Assembly (NCBI GenBank): GCA_020436935.1
Contig: JAGQWX010000002.1
Coordinates: forward strand, 62,001-126,000
Reading direction: 5' to 3'
DNA: 64,000 nucleotides
From: Saprospiraceae bacterium
GTDB lineage: Bacteria > Bacteroidota > Bacteroidia > Chitinophagales > Saprospiraceae
The notes under the pieces were generated by a model. It was not told the DNA's origin. It saw nothing but the letters and a program-made list of their open reading frames with translations, and did not search any database. A program made the translations under genes and the position numbers. Positions 52,094 through 62,361 of this stretch are shown piece by piece. Within the stretch, counting starts at the first letter, position 1. Every line of letters starts with the position of its first letter.

Positions 52094-53488
52094 TTAGTGT
52101 TTATACACTTCCCAACCCATGTAATTGCCCAAAGCCTCTTCGAGGATATTAGCTGTTTTTGAGGCATTCATGACGACATGATGCTCGAAGCCATTTCTGC
52201 AAACGTATTTCATGAGTCCTTGGAGATCGGGAATTTGTGCTACGGCTCTGTTGCCAAAAGTAGATAGTGCGTCGTTGGTAAGCTCTCCTTCTCCGATGTA
52301 AGCTTTGATGATGCCTTTTGGGTCATCGGTACTGATTCTGCCGAACGTCAACGGCATGGCTGGAGTGCGCCCATCAAGAGCGCCATAAGTATTTTCTACA
52401 CCTACGGTTGTGCCTAGGATAGGTGCATTTGATATTTGAATATCCGGTAGGAATGATTTGGCCCAGTTGCCACAATGAAACAGTACACATTTATTATCAT
52501 CGTCAGCATAATTGTTGTTCCAGTCAACCAATGCAGATGGAGATCCGGAAGCAAGTTGCATAGCATACATGGAAAGGGTTCCTGTGACATCCACTTCACA
52601 AGCGCTGGGCAACATATTTTCAGACATGATACTCATGCTGGTACATACATTGCACCCATAATTTTGCTGTAAAGAAGTCCAACATTGAATGGCCGTTGCA
52701 TCCAGGGCATATTCCTCCATGATTTGCTTGAGTACTACATCAAGTTTAGCAATTTGAACCATTGCTTCATCCGGTGTATTTCCTTTGGGAGCGTATGCAT
52801 TGATTTTGTCGATGTGATGTTTTACCTGGGCATCTGCAGCTGTCAGTTGGTTTGCCCTCCCAAGTATTTCTGAAAGGTCAAATGTTGTGACAGTGATGCC
52901 ATTTCTCTGAAGAATTTTTTCTGAGTACCTTACCGTATTGAAGGCTCCGGGACGCGCACCAATGGCGCCAATCCTTACATTTCGAAGACCTTTAACAACC
53001 CGGCATACTGCAAGAAAATCTTTGAGATCCTTTATAAATTCAGTATCAGAAGGTGCAGATACATGTTTTGAAGTGAGGCTGTACTTGATACCGTATTGAT
53101 ACAGGTTATTGCATACTGAGATTTTTCCACACCAGGAATCTCTTCGGTTTGCAACGTTCATTTTACTGAGTTCATCTGGGTAAGCCTGGATAAGAACCGG
53201 TACTTTTAAATCCGCCATTTTTAAAGTGTCGGCTACCCCCTTTTCATCTCCAAAATTGGGTAGGAGCACCAAAATACCATCGATGTCCTCTCTGTTGAGC
53301 TTAAATAGGTTGGCACACTTTTCGGCCTCCCTGAATGTTTCAACTCCACCTAGTTTTGTGTCATTGCTGTTGAGTAAGATGGGATTGATGTTTAGTCTGC
53401 CGAAAACCTCAATGATCTCTGTCCTGGCTTGTTCTACCAAAGCATCAGGAAAAAAATCTCTGTTGCCTATAATTACTCCTAAAGTCAT
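52094..53488 (-). CDS. L-fucose/L-arabinose isomerase-like protein (COG2407 type)
   Basis: 464 residues. Related to L-fucose and L-arabinose isomerases: VLLPNFGDEKGVADTLKMAD, NRRDSWCGKISVCNNLYQYG, RIGAIGARPGAFNTVRYSEK, CWTSLQQNYGCNVCTSMSIM, CEVDVTGTLSMYAMQLASG and FHCGNWAKSFLPD. Probable Mn-binding Glu/Asp/His are in CEVDVTG and FHCGNW. The family interconverts aldoses and ketoses; the actual sugar is not known. Place in the operon suggests it feeds a ketose to the FGGY kinase and transketolase. It would replace the unrelated TIM-barrel isomerase of known apiose clusters. Confidence 0.85.
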   Translation of the reverse strand: MTLGVIIGNRDFFPDALVEQARTEIIEVFGRLNINPILLNSNDTKLGGVETFREAEKCANLFKLNREDIDGILVLLPNFGDEKGVADTLKMADLKVPVLIQAYPDELSKMNVANRRDSWCGKISVCNNLYQYGIKYSLTSKHVSAPSDTEFIKDLKDFLAVCRVVKGLRNVRIGAIGARPGAFNTVRYSEKILQRNGITVTTFDLSEILGRANQLTAADAQVKHHIDKINAYAPKGNTPDEAMVQIAKLDVVLKQIMEEYALDATAIQCWTSLQQNYGCNVCTSMSIMSENMLPSACEVDVTGTLSMYAMQLASGSPSALVDWNNNYADDDNKCVLFHCGNWAKSFLPDIQISNAPILGTTVGVENTYGALDGRTPAMPLTFGRISTDDPKGIIKAYIGEGELTNDALSTFGNRAVAQIPDLQGLMKYVCRNGFEHHVVMNASKTANILEEALGNYMGWEVYKH

Positions 53489-53557
53489 GTTTTTTATTGA
53501 TGAATGATGAAAAATGAATTTTTGAATTGTGTTACTTACGCTTTTATACGGCCTGAA

Positions 53558-54331
53558 TTATTGGTCAGCAAGGATAACTTCTACATCGTTTTCTTTAAAA
53601 ACTGATAGATGTTTTTCTTCAATGTAGTTGTCTGTAATGATGTAGTCTATTAGTCCAAGTGCACCCAAACTTGCCAGAGCACTTTTTCCTATTTTTGAAC
53701 TATCTGCAACCAGATATGTGATTTCAGCTGCATCAATCATAGCCTTTTTAACCACCAGATCGCTGATGCTTGGATAGGTTAAGCCTGTTTTAAGTGAAAT
53801 TCCGGCAGTTGCCAGAAATAATTTTTGGACACTCAGACCTTTAAAAAAATCAGCAGCTTTTTGTCCGGTTAGTGATAGCGTCGGAGGTTTAAATTCACCT
53901 CCTGTTAGGATCACCTCTGTTTTCATATCAGTGCCCAACATGAGCGCAATATTGAGTGCATTGGTGATGACGGTTAGGTTTTTTAAGCCGGATGTTTTTA
54001 TTTTTTTGGCGATTTCCGTGGTTGTGCTTCCAGAGTCGAGAATGATAGAATCCCCGTCATTGATGAAATCAAGGCACTTTTGAGCAATGGCTTCTTTTTT
54101 GTCAAGATTCTCCTGATGAATCAATGAAAAGTTTTTTACCTGATCCTCCATATTCTTCAGATATGCACCTCCATGTTCTCTTAGGACCAGGCCTTCTCCC
54201 TCCATTTTCTCAAGGTCTTGCCTGATGGTCACCTCAGTAACTTTGAATATTTTGGCCAGATCAGTAACTTTTGCGGCTCCGTCCTCCTTCAGCAATTCAA
54301 TGATGCGTTCTCTGCGTTGATTTGGTAACAT
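53558..54331 (-). CDS. DeoR-family sugar-responsive regulator
   Basis: 257 residues from the ATG at 54331 (MLPNQRRERIIELLKEDGAA); the frame runs to 54361. N-terminal winged helix (TDLAKIFKVTEVTIRQDLEK) and a C-terminal phosphosugar-sensing domain (SIILDSGSTTTEIAKKIKTS, LTVITNALNIALML, SLTGQKAADFFKGL, YLVADSSKIGKSAL). DeoR regulators release DNA on binding a phosphorylated sugar from the pathway they control. It is the first gene of the minus-strand operon (69 bp before the isomerase), and an 8-bp inverted repeat lies upstream. Confidence 0.92.
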   Translation of the reverse strand: MLPNQRRERIIELLKEDGAAKVTDLAKIFKVTEVTIRQDLEKMEGEGLVLREHGGAYLKNMEDQVKNFSLIHQENLDKKEAIAQKCLDFINDGDSIILDSGSTTTEIAKKIKTSGLKNLTVITNALNIALMLGTDMKTEVILTGGEFKPPTLSLTGQKAADFFKGLSVQKLFLATAGISLKTGLTYPSISDLVVKKAMIDAAEITYLVADSSKIGKSALASLGALGLIDYIITDNYIEEKHLSVFKENDVEVILADQ

Positions 54332-54404
54332 AATAGAAAAAGATTTGCCTTTCTGATACAATTAAGTGCAAAATAAGGAAAAAATAACGTAACAATTGCA
54401 AAAC

Positions 54405-54427
54405 ATTCGAAAGATTTATTTTCGAAT
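54405..54427. promoter_or_regulatory. Candidate DeoR operator
   Basis: A perfect inverted repeat ATTCGAAA-(7 nt)-TTTCGAAT in the 240-bp gap between the divergent deoR and esterase genes. It is placed to control both the catabolic operon and the secreted-enzyme run. Two direct TTTATTTG-like words follow at about 54442-54462. Confidence 0.5.
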
Positions 54428-54519
54428 ATTTGCTAATATTTACGTTTATTTGTTTTTATTTGCATGAGTTTGAAAAAAAATGCCACTTATTTATTGAATA
54501 GCAGAGCGAATGGCTTTAA

Positions 54520-55752
<1,233 letters not shown>

Positions 55753-55786
55753 ATTCATTCAGCTTTTAACGGATTATAAAGGTAAT

Positions 55787-57346
55787 ATGATGAAGATTTT
55801 CTACAATCTCGCTCTGCTCTTTCTTGGTTTTAATCAGGTTTTTGGACAATCTGCTGAAAAGCCCCGCATCATCATCACAGCTGACCCTGAATTGGATGAC
55901 AACAATTCCTTGATCAGATTTTTACTATACAGTACTGATTTACAAATAGATGGATTGATTTACGCCAGCAGTCAGTTTCATTGGAAAGGCGATGGAAAAG
56001 GCACAAAATGGTTTGTTTCCGGGAGAGAATACGATCGTTTTGGGATGGATACCTGCCCTTGTGAGAGCTGGCGTTGGGCACAAGGTGAGCGGTTTATACA
56101 TGATATCGTTGATGCCTATGCGGCCTCTTATCCAAACCTCAAAGTTCACAATAAAAATTACCCTTCACCGGAATATCTGAGGTCCAAAATAAGATACGGC
56201 AACATCAATTTTGATGGTGATTTTTCAGAAGACACACCTGGTTCTCAATTGATCAAAGAAGCAATTCTCGATGATAAGCCGGGCAAACTTTTCATTACAG
56301 CATGGGGTGGAGCCAGCACCATAGCCAGAGCGTTGAAGACCATTGAAGAGCAACATTCCAATAAGAAGGACTGGCCTGAGCTGAAAGCTAAAATATCGCG
56401 GAAAGTGATTCTGCTTCCTTCCGGTGATCAGGATGATACATTTTATGGGTACATCAAGCCCAATTGGCCCGACATTGAAGCCAGGACATTCAGGGACAGC
56501 CCGGCCTATGGATATGGGGCGCAAATCAGGGCCAATGAAGTGAATAGGGCTTTGCTCACCCCTCAATTTATTGCAGAAAACATTACTTCAAAAGGACCGC
56601 TCGGCAAACTCTACAGGGTGTGGGGAGATGGTAAACAAATGGTTAAGGGAGATAAAGTCGATTATTTTGGCTTATCCGGTTACAGCGCAGATGAGCTAAG
56701 AAAAATGGGATATTTTGTTTGGATGCCACCTCAGGAGAAAGGATCATGGCTTGGCGAAGGTGACAATGCCACCTTCATGAATATGCTGGGAAATGGTCTC
56801 AGGGCTTATGAAGACGGCAATTATGGAGGATGGGGTGGTCGTACCAGAATGCCATCGGACCGGACCATCGATTTTCAAACCAATACCACGGCTGAGCAAA
56901 TGGCTGCGCAGATGGGTAGCCAAAGAGCTGAAACAAAGAGAGATTCTGTCAATTTTCCAGACTTTTTTGCAGAGGCACAAAACAGCTTTGCCGCAAGAAT
57001 GAAATGGTCCGTGACTCCCGGGTACGCAAACGCAAATCACGAACCGGAGGTTACCATACTAGGACCTTTAAAGCAATTTGTAAATCCCGGACAAAAAGTA
57101 AAAATAACTGCTTCTGTTAAAGACCCTGATAGAGATAACTTTAAGACAAACTGGATACAAATGCCTGCAGGGTCCTATCCGGGAAAGTTAGAAATTTTAG
57201 ATAGTGATCAATTGACCATGTCTGTGACCATTCCTCAAGACGTAAGCCCTGGACAGACATTTCATTTTGTTATTAAGGCTACTGATGACAATGTACCTGC
57301 ATTAACCCAGTACAAAAGGGTGATTTTAGAAATAAGATACAGGTGA
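55787..57346 (+). CDS. DUF1593/Sde182-like secreted nucleoside-hydrolase-fold protein, copy 1
   Basis: 519 residues from the ATG at 55787 (signal peptide ending VFGQ; the frame opens at a TTG at 55730). The N-terminal domain has the nucleoside-hydrolase-type cluster IITADPELDDNNSLIRFLLY (D-x-E-x-D-D), then SSQFHWKGDGKGTKWF, FITAWGGASTIARAL and WLGEGDNATFMNMLG (late Asp). The C-terminal 90 residues are a beta domain (VKDPDRDNFKTNWIQ). In true nucleoside hydrolases these Asp residues bind Ca2+ and the ribose. Here a glycosidase on a furanosyl sugar is possible but unproven. Confidence 0.8.
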   Translation: MMKIFYNLALLFLGFNQVFGQSAEKPRIIITADPELDDNNSLIRFLLYSTDLQIDGLIYASSQFHWKGDGKGTKWFVSGREYDRFGMDTCPCESWRWAQGERFIHDIVDAYAASYPNLKVHNKNYPSPEYLRSKIRYGNINFDGDFSEDTPGSQLIKEAILDDKPGKLFITAWGGASTIARALKTIEEQHSNKKDWPELKAKISRKVILLPSGDQDDTFYGYIKPNWPDIEARTFRDSPAYGYGAQIRANEVNRALLTPQFIAENITSKGPLGKLYRVWGDGKQMVKGDKVDYFGLSGYSADELRKMGYFVWMPPQEKGSWLGEGDNATFMNMLGNGLRAYEDGNYGGWGGRTRMPSDRTIDFQTNTTAEQMAAQMGSQRAETKRDSVNFPDFFAEAQNSFAARMKWSVTPGYANANHEPEVTILGPLKQFVNPGQKVKITASVKDPDRDNFKTNWIQMPAGSYPGKLEILDSDQLTMSVTIPQDVSPGQTFHFVIKATDDNVPALTQYKRVILEIRYR

Positions 57347-58347
57347 TGTGTTTAAGAGCCGAAGTACATATTTTGTGGGTAATCCTGCATTTTCTCATGC
57401 TTTCAAAGGGTATGATGGCCCAGATAAATCATAAAAGCGAATACGACATAAAGGTTTTAGCTTCAGGTCTTGGATTTCCTGAGGGCCCTATTGCTATTGC
57501 AGATGGGAGTGTTCTTTTTGTTGAAATGGCAAATGGGAGCTTGAGCAAAGTGGACGTTGAAGGAAATGTATCAGTGGTTGCCAAACTGGGTGGAGGTCCC
57601 AACGGAGCAGCTTTGGGTCCCGATGGGGCGGTTTATGTTTGTAATAACGGGGGTCTGCAATGGTTTAAGAGAGGTGAAATTTTGATCCCAGGTGAGGCAG
57701 CCCCGGAATACAAAGGAGGTTATATTCAAAGAGTTGAAATTGCCACAGGTGAAGTAGAAAAAATTTACACACAATGTAATGGCAGGAATTTAAGTGCCCC
57801 CAATGATATTGTGTTTGATGAAACTGGGGGCATGTGGTTTTCAGACCAGGGAAAATACTTTAGCACGTATAAAGACCATGGAGCAATTTATTATGCAATG
57901 CCTGACGGCAGTTTTATTAGCCTTCAAGCAGAAAAGCTTGATACTCCCAACGGCATCCGCCTCTCCGAAGATGGCAAAACTCTCTTTTATGCAGAAACAT
58001 CTACGGGAAGGATTTGGTCATACAAAATACCAAAACCCGGCCAACTTGATCTTTCTTCTAAAAAATTAGTTATTGGCCTGGCAGGGCACCAACTCTTTGA
58101 TTCCTTTGCTTTAGAGGATTCAGGAAATATTTGTGCAGCAGTTTTGATCAATGGTGGAATTAGTGTAATTTCTCCTGATGGAATGGTGATTAAACATATC
58201 GAGACAAATGATAATTTGACAACGAGCATATGTTTTGGTGGAGCAAATATGCAAACGGCATACATCACTCTGGGAGGAACTGGCAAGTTAATTTCTATCC
58301 CTTGGGATGCAAGCGGGCTCCGTCTAAACTTTGGTAAAATCCATTGA
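57346..58347 (+). CDS. Secreted SMP-30/gluconolactonase-type protein
   Basis: 333 residues with a signal peptide (ILWVILHFLMLSKGMMAQ). Six-bladed propeller of the SMP-30/LRE family: GLGFPEGPIAIADGSVLFVE (the metal-binding Glu), NGAALGPDGAVYVCNNGG, SAPNDIVFDETGGMWFSDQG (Asn and Asp ligands) and DTPNGIRLSEDGKTLFYAET. Such proteins open sugar lactones or hydrolyse related esters with Ca2+. ATG overlaps the stop of the first DUF1593 gene by 1 bp, so it is coupled to it. Substrate unknown. Confidence 0.85.
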   Translation: MCLRAEVHILWVILHFLMLSKGMMAQINHKSEYDIKVLASGLGFPEGPIAIADGSVLFVEMANGSLSKVDVEGNVSVVAKLGGGPNGAALGPDGAVYVCNNGGLQWFKRGEILIPGEAAPEYKGGYIQRVEIATGEVEKIYTQCNGRNLSAPNDIVFDETGGMWFSDQGKYFSTYKDHGAIYYAMPDGSFISLQAEKLDTPNGIRLSEDGKTLFYAETSTGRIWSYKIPKPGQLDLSSKKLVIGLAGHQLFDSFALEDSGNICAAVLINGGISVISPDGMVIKHIETNDNLTTSICFGGANMQTAYITLGGTGKLISIPWDASGLRLNFGKIH

Positions 58348-58388
58348 GTATTTACTTCAATTATAGGAAAGTCGATTAAACTCACAAC

Positions 58389-59903
58389 ATGAATAAAATT
58401 ATTCTTATCCCTATTATGGTTCTTTTTGTTTTACCCTTCTTGGGAACTACACAAAAAGTTTCATCCATCTTACCACGTACCATAGTCACAACAGACGGTG
58501 AACTGGATGACGTCGATTCTTTCATCAGAATGTTGCTTTACAGCAATGAGTATAAGGTGGAAGGACTCATCATCAGTAGTTCGCAGTGGCACTATAAAGG
58601 AGATGGAAAGGGCACAAAGTTTATTTCTGAAATGGAAATGACCAAAAATTTGTACGGTGAGAGGACAGAACTCCGATGGCCGGGCGAGCAGTGGATATAC
58701 GATCTGGTGGACGCATATGGTAAAGTTTATCCCAGCCTCATCAAACATTCGAGAAATTATCCTACACATCAGTATTTGCGTAGTCTCATACGCATTGGCA
58801 ACATCGACTTTGAGGGTGAAATGGAGAAGGATACCCCTGGTTCTGACTTTATAAAACAGAAACTTTTGGATGATGACATGTCACCATTGTATCTCCAGGT
58901 TTGGGGCGGCACCAATACCATTGCCAGGGCACTGAAATCCATAGAAGATCAGTATAAAAATACCAGCGACTGGAAAAGTATATACGACAAGGTTTGCAAA
59001 AAAGCCATTATTTACGCCATTCTTGACCAGGATGCTACATATCGCAAATACATTTCAGTGCAATGGCCCGATGTCAAAATTTATTACAATGCCAGCCAGT
59101 TTTGGGTTTTTGCTTACTTCTGGAAACGGGCAATTCCTCAAGCTTTCCATCCATACCTGGAAGGCAAGTTTATGGGCGATAACATCATTCACCATCACGG
59201 ACCCCTTACGGCCATGTACTACAGTTATGGCGACGGTAATCCTCCCAAGGGGGAGATCGATGACATATACAGTTCAATGGAGAAAGCCAAAAACAATATG
59301 TGGGGAAGCTTTGGACAATATGACTTTATATCTGAAGGAGATTCACCTGCATTTTTGCATCTGGTCAATGTTGGGCTCGACAATCTGGAGCATCCTGAAT
59401 TCGGAGGGTGGGGTGGTCGTCTTATCAGATCAGAGGTTCAGCCCAATCGTTGGGAGGATGGGCCCAAAGCAGCAGATTATAATCCATTCTCAGACAGCAT
59501 GGACCTGGCTTATGCCCAGTCGCGCTGGATACCAGCCCTCCAGAATGACTTTGCTGCAAGAGCAGACTGGTGTGTGATGGATTATAAAGATGCCAACCAT
59601 GCGCCAACAATTGTTGTAAAAGGAGGAAATAAAAGGACCGGGAAAGCGGGAGCTTCGATTGATGTGAGATTTAAATTAACAGATCCTGACAAAAACAAAG
59701 TAAGCACCAAATTGTGGCAATACGTGGAAGTTGGTACAGGCAAAGGTAAGGTCGAAATCTTTTCTAAGCGAAATACCTTAGCCACCATTGTTTTGCCCAA
59801 AGAGGCCAGGCCAGGCGATACCTATCACATCATCGTCGAAGGCACTGACAATGGTATACCGGCGCTGACCAGATACCAGCGACTTGTTATTACTATGAAA
59901 TAG
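58389..59903 (+). CDS. DUF1593/Sde182-like secreted protein, copy 2
   Basis: 504 residues, signal peptide ending near GTTQ. It is a clear paralogue of the protein at 55787: IVTTDGELDDVDSFIRMLLY, SSQWHYKGDGKGTKFI, LQVWGGTNTIARALKSIED and ISEGDSPAFLHLV, with the same C-terminal beta domain (DPDKNKVSTKLWQYVEVG). The Asp cluster and the late EGD are conserved. The region between (AYFWKRAIPQAFHPYLEGKF) differs from copy 1, suggesting a different substrate or anomer. Starts 41 bp after the SMP-30 gene. Confidence 0.8.
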   Translation: MNKIILIPIMVLFVLPFLGTTQKVSSILPRTIVTTDGELDDVDSFIRMLLYSNEYKVEGLIISSSQWHYKGDGKGTKFISEMEMTKNLYGERTELRWPGEQWIYDLVDAYGKVYPSLIKHSRNYPTHQYLRSLIRIGNIDFEGEMEKDTPGSDFIKQKLLDDDMSPLYLQVWGGTNTIARALKSIEDQYKNTSDWKSIYDKVCKKAIIYAILDQDATYRKYISVQWPDVKIYYNASQFWVFAYFWKRAIPQAFHPYLEGKFMGDNIIHHHGPLTAMYYSYGDGNPPKGEIDDIYSSMEKAKNNMWGSFGQYDFISEGDSPAFLHLVNVGLDNLEHPEFGGWGGRLIRSEVQPNRWEDGPKAADYNPFSDSMDLAYAQSRWIPALQNDFAARADWCVMDYKDANHAPTIVVKGGNKRTGKAGASIDVRFKLTDPDKNKVSTKLWQYVEVGTGKGKVEIFSKRNTLATIVLPKEARPGDTYHIIVEGTDNGIPALTRYQRLVITMK

Positions 59904-59928
59904 TATTTAGCATTAGAATAAGTCGGAG

Positions 59929-60315
59929 TTATTTCTCTGCCCAATAATCCAGCACCATCACCTTATCCAGATGTGGGCCCAGGACCTTTCCGAATGCTTT
60001 ATGATCAGGGTGTGGCAGGTAAATTGCACGGTCCTCTTCGCTGGCAAAACTGAGGAAAAAGACATGGGTGAAGCCGTTGTCAAGGCCTTCAGGGCTATTG
60101 TTTGTGCCCCATTCCAGACTCTTGATGGCCTTTATTTTTGATGGCAAAGCACGGAATGCTTCTTCTACTTTTTGGATATCCTCTTTAGTGGAGGTTTCTT
60201 TAAACTTAAACATGACCACATGTCTAAGTTCAGGATGCTGGCTGTAAGCGGCTTGTGTCATAAGAAGCACGATGATGAGGCTTAAGAAAGATTTGATCTG
60301 TGATTTCAATTTCAA
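59929..60315 (-). CDS. Secreted Dabb (stress-responsive A/B barrel) protein
   Basis: 128 residues. Signal peptide SFLSLIIVLLMTQAAYSQ, then a dimeric alpha/beta barrel domain: LRHVVMFKFKETSTKEDIQK, SLEWGTNNSPEGLDNGFTHV, YLPHPDHKAFGKVLGPHLDK and VMVLDYWAEK. The fold occurs in small enzymes and stress proteins. It lies on the other strand at the end of the sugar locus; Dabb proteins often sit near sugar-use genes in Bacteroidota, so a link is possible. Confidence 0.85.
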   Translation of the reverse strand: MKLKSQIKSFLSLIIVLLMTQAAYSQHPELRHVVMFKFKETSTKEDIQKVEEAFRALPSKIKAIKSLEWGTNNSPEGLDNGFTHVFFLSFASEEDRAIYLPHPDHKAFGKVLGPHLDKVMVLDYWAEK

Positions 60316-60440
60316 ACTGTTTTAAACAAATATACTATTGGGCTGGCCAAAAATTGAGATTTGAGATTTGAAAATTGAGCATGGCTGAATATTTATTCGA
60401 AAATAGTCAGATCCGAGTTTTTTGCGATAAGGTAAAATCT

Positions 60441-60899
60441 TTAACTGTACTCCTCCATCAACCCATCCAGCACATACCTTGTAATTCCACAAAACTTACT
60501 GTTTTCGACATGGGCTTTGCGGCGCATAAAAAAGCGGGATCTGGAGGTGTGAGGAAATGAAGCACAGGCCTCAGGTCTTATCTCATAAATCGTACATTTC
60601 TTGGTTTCCAGGTCTAAAAAAGTACATGGAACAGAGGTTGTAGTAAGCATGCCGTCGTAGTCCCTGATGAGGTATTTTGAAACAAATGCCTTAGGTTTCA
60701 TGCCCATGTGCGCACTGATTCTTTGCACATCAGCATCAGTAAAAGTGGTCACAGTCGTAAGACAACACTTCGCACATTCCAGGCAATCAATAGCAGCTTC
60801 TGCCTTAATACTTAGCTCTTTTGCATTGAGGTCAAGGGCTTCTTTATCAGGTATTTTGACCTGTTCAAACCATTCTTTATAGTTTTTGATGACCTCCAT
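60441..60899 (-). CDS. YkgJ-family cysteine-cluster protein
   Basis: 152 residues from the ATG at 60899 (MEVIKNYKEWFEQ). A zinc- or Fe-S-binding cluster: CLECAKCCLTT, VPCTFLDLETKKCTIYEIRP and ASFPHTSRSRFF with a late FCGITRY Cys. The family (YkgJ, putative zinc- or iron-chelating domain) has no fixed role. It starts 10 bp after trkH, so it may be cotranscribed with trkA-trkH. Confidence 0.88.
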   Translation of the reverse strand: MEVIKNYKEWFEQVKIPDKEALDLNAKELSIKAEAAIDCLECAKCCLTTVTTFTDADVQRISAHMGMKPKAFVSKYLIRDYDGMLTTTSVPCTFLDLETKKCTIYEIRPEACASFPHTSRSRFFMRRKAHVENSKFCGITRYVLDGLMEEYS

Positions 60900-60909
60900 G
60901 GAAAGCAAA

Positions 60910-62361
60910 TTAATTGGGTTTCCAGAAATAAGGTGTAAATAGAATCAGGATCGTAAACAACTCTAGACGCCCTATAATCATGATCAGAGAAAGCAGCCAC
61001 TTGGCAAGATTTGAAAGTGGAGCAAAGTTATCTACAGGACCGACGTCGCCAATGCCAGGACCTACATTACCGAGACAAGTAGCCACAGCTCCCGCAGCAG
61101 TCAGGAGATCATATTCCATGAGTGCAAGAAGAAAGGTACCCGTAATGAAAACAGCGAGGTATAAAAGCAAGAATACCAAAATATGTGTCAGGATCTTAGG
61201 CGCCACCACCACCTTGTTGATCTTGATGCGAATCAAAGCTCTTGGGTGAAGTATTCTCTTGAATTCAAGGTAACTGTTTTTCAAAAAAACCAGGTGTCGG
61301 ACAATCTTGATACCTCCAGCTGTTGATCCGGCGCTCGCCCCCATAAACAAAAGGATAAAACATATGGCTGTCAAACCATTACCCCAAGAAGTATAATTGG
61401 CAGTGACAAATCCTGTTGTCGTAATCAAAGATACCACCTGGAATGCCACTTCCCTAAAAGATTGTTCGATGTCCTGACCTGTTCTGACGCATACTCCGGC
61501 TGTCATGGCTGAGATAAAAAACAAGATGATGATGGTATACATCCTGAATTCATCGTTATACCACACTCGTTTGAAGCGCCCTTTAGCAAGACTGTAAATA
61601 ACAAAATAGTTGGTTCCTGCAATGAACATGAATACGGTGATGGTATATTGTATCAAAGGTGAGAAAGCGGCCATAGAAGCATTCCTAGTAGAAAAGCCTC
61701 CTGTTGCCATGGTTGTAAAGGCATGGTTGATTGCCTCAAAAAAGTTCATTCCCTCTAGCATAAGAATGATGCAAAGCAAAGCAGTAATTGCCATATACAG
61801 CAACCATAGTCTCTTGGCTGTTTCTTTAATTCTTGGATGAATTTTATCTGTGGTAGGACCAGGAGATTCCGCTGTAAACAATTCAATGCCGGCAATTCCC
61901 AGGAGTGGGAAAAGTGCTACGGTTAGTACTATGATTCCCATGCCACCAATCCATTGTGTCATGCTTCGCCAGAATAATATGCCCTCAGGAAGAGACTCTA
62001 TGTCCGCAAAAACTGATGCACCTGTGGTGGTTAGCCCGGAAACAGATTCAAAAACAGCATTCGCGGGATTGGCCAAAACCCCGGAAAACAAGTAAGGAAG
62101 GGCCGAAAAAACTGACATAAATATCCAGGAAGTGGCCACAATGAGAATACCTTCTCGTTTCGTAAGGCTCTCCGGATTTTCATTGAATCTGAATTTCCAC
62201 GAAAGAATCCCCACGATCATGGTAATGCAACCTGCATTGATGAGCGAAGGACCATCTCCCGATTGATAATACCACGAGACCGGCAGGCACAACAACATGG
62301 AGAAGCCCAGAACGATCAATAAAACTCCGATGACATTGGATATGGGTTGCAGGTTGATCAT
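60910..62361 (-). CDS. trkH: TrkH-type potassium uptake channel
   Basis: 483 residues with about 10-12 helices and four selectivity P-loops: SVSGLTTTGASVF, FTTMATGGFSTRN, LITTTGFVTANY and ATCLGNVGPGIGD. Brings K+ (or Na+) into the cell with the cytoplasmic TrkA. Its ATG overlaps the trkA stop by 4 bp. Confidence 0.95.
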   Translation of the reverse strand: MINLQPISNVIGVLLIVLGFSMLLCLPVSWYYQSGDGPSLINAGCITMIVGILSWKFRFNENPESLTKREGILIVATSWIFMSVFSALPYLFSGVLANPANAVFESVSGLTTTGASVFADIESLPEGILFWRSMTQWIGGMGIIVLTVALFPLLGIAGIELFTAESPGPTTDKIHPRIKETAKRLWLLYMAITALLCIILMLEGMNFFEAINHAFTTMATGGFSTRNASMAAFSPLIQYTITVFMFIAGTNYFVIYSLAKGRFKRVWYNDEFRMYTIIILFFISAMTAGVCVRTGQDIEQSFREVAFQVVSLITTTGFVTANYTSWGNGLTAICFILLFMGASAGSTAGGIKIVRHLVFLKNSYLEFKRILHPRALIRIKINKVVVAPKILTHILVFLLLYLAVFITGTFLLALMEYDLLTAAGAVATCLGNVGPGIGDVGPVDNFAPLSNLAKWLLSLIMIIGRLELFTILILFTPYFWKPN

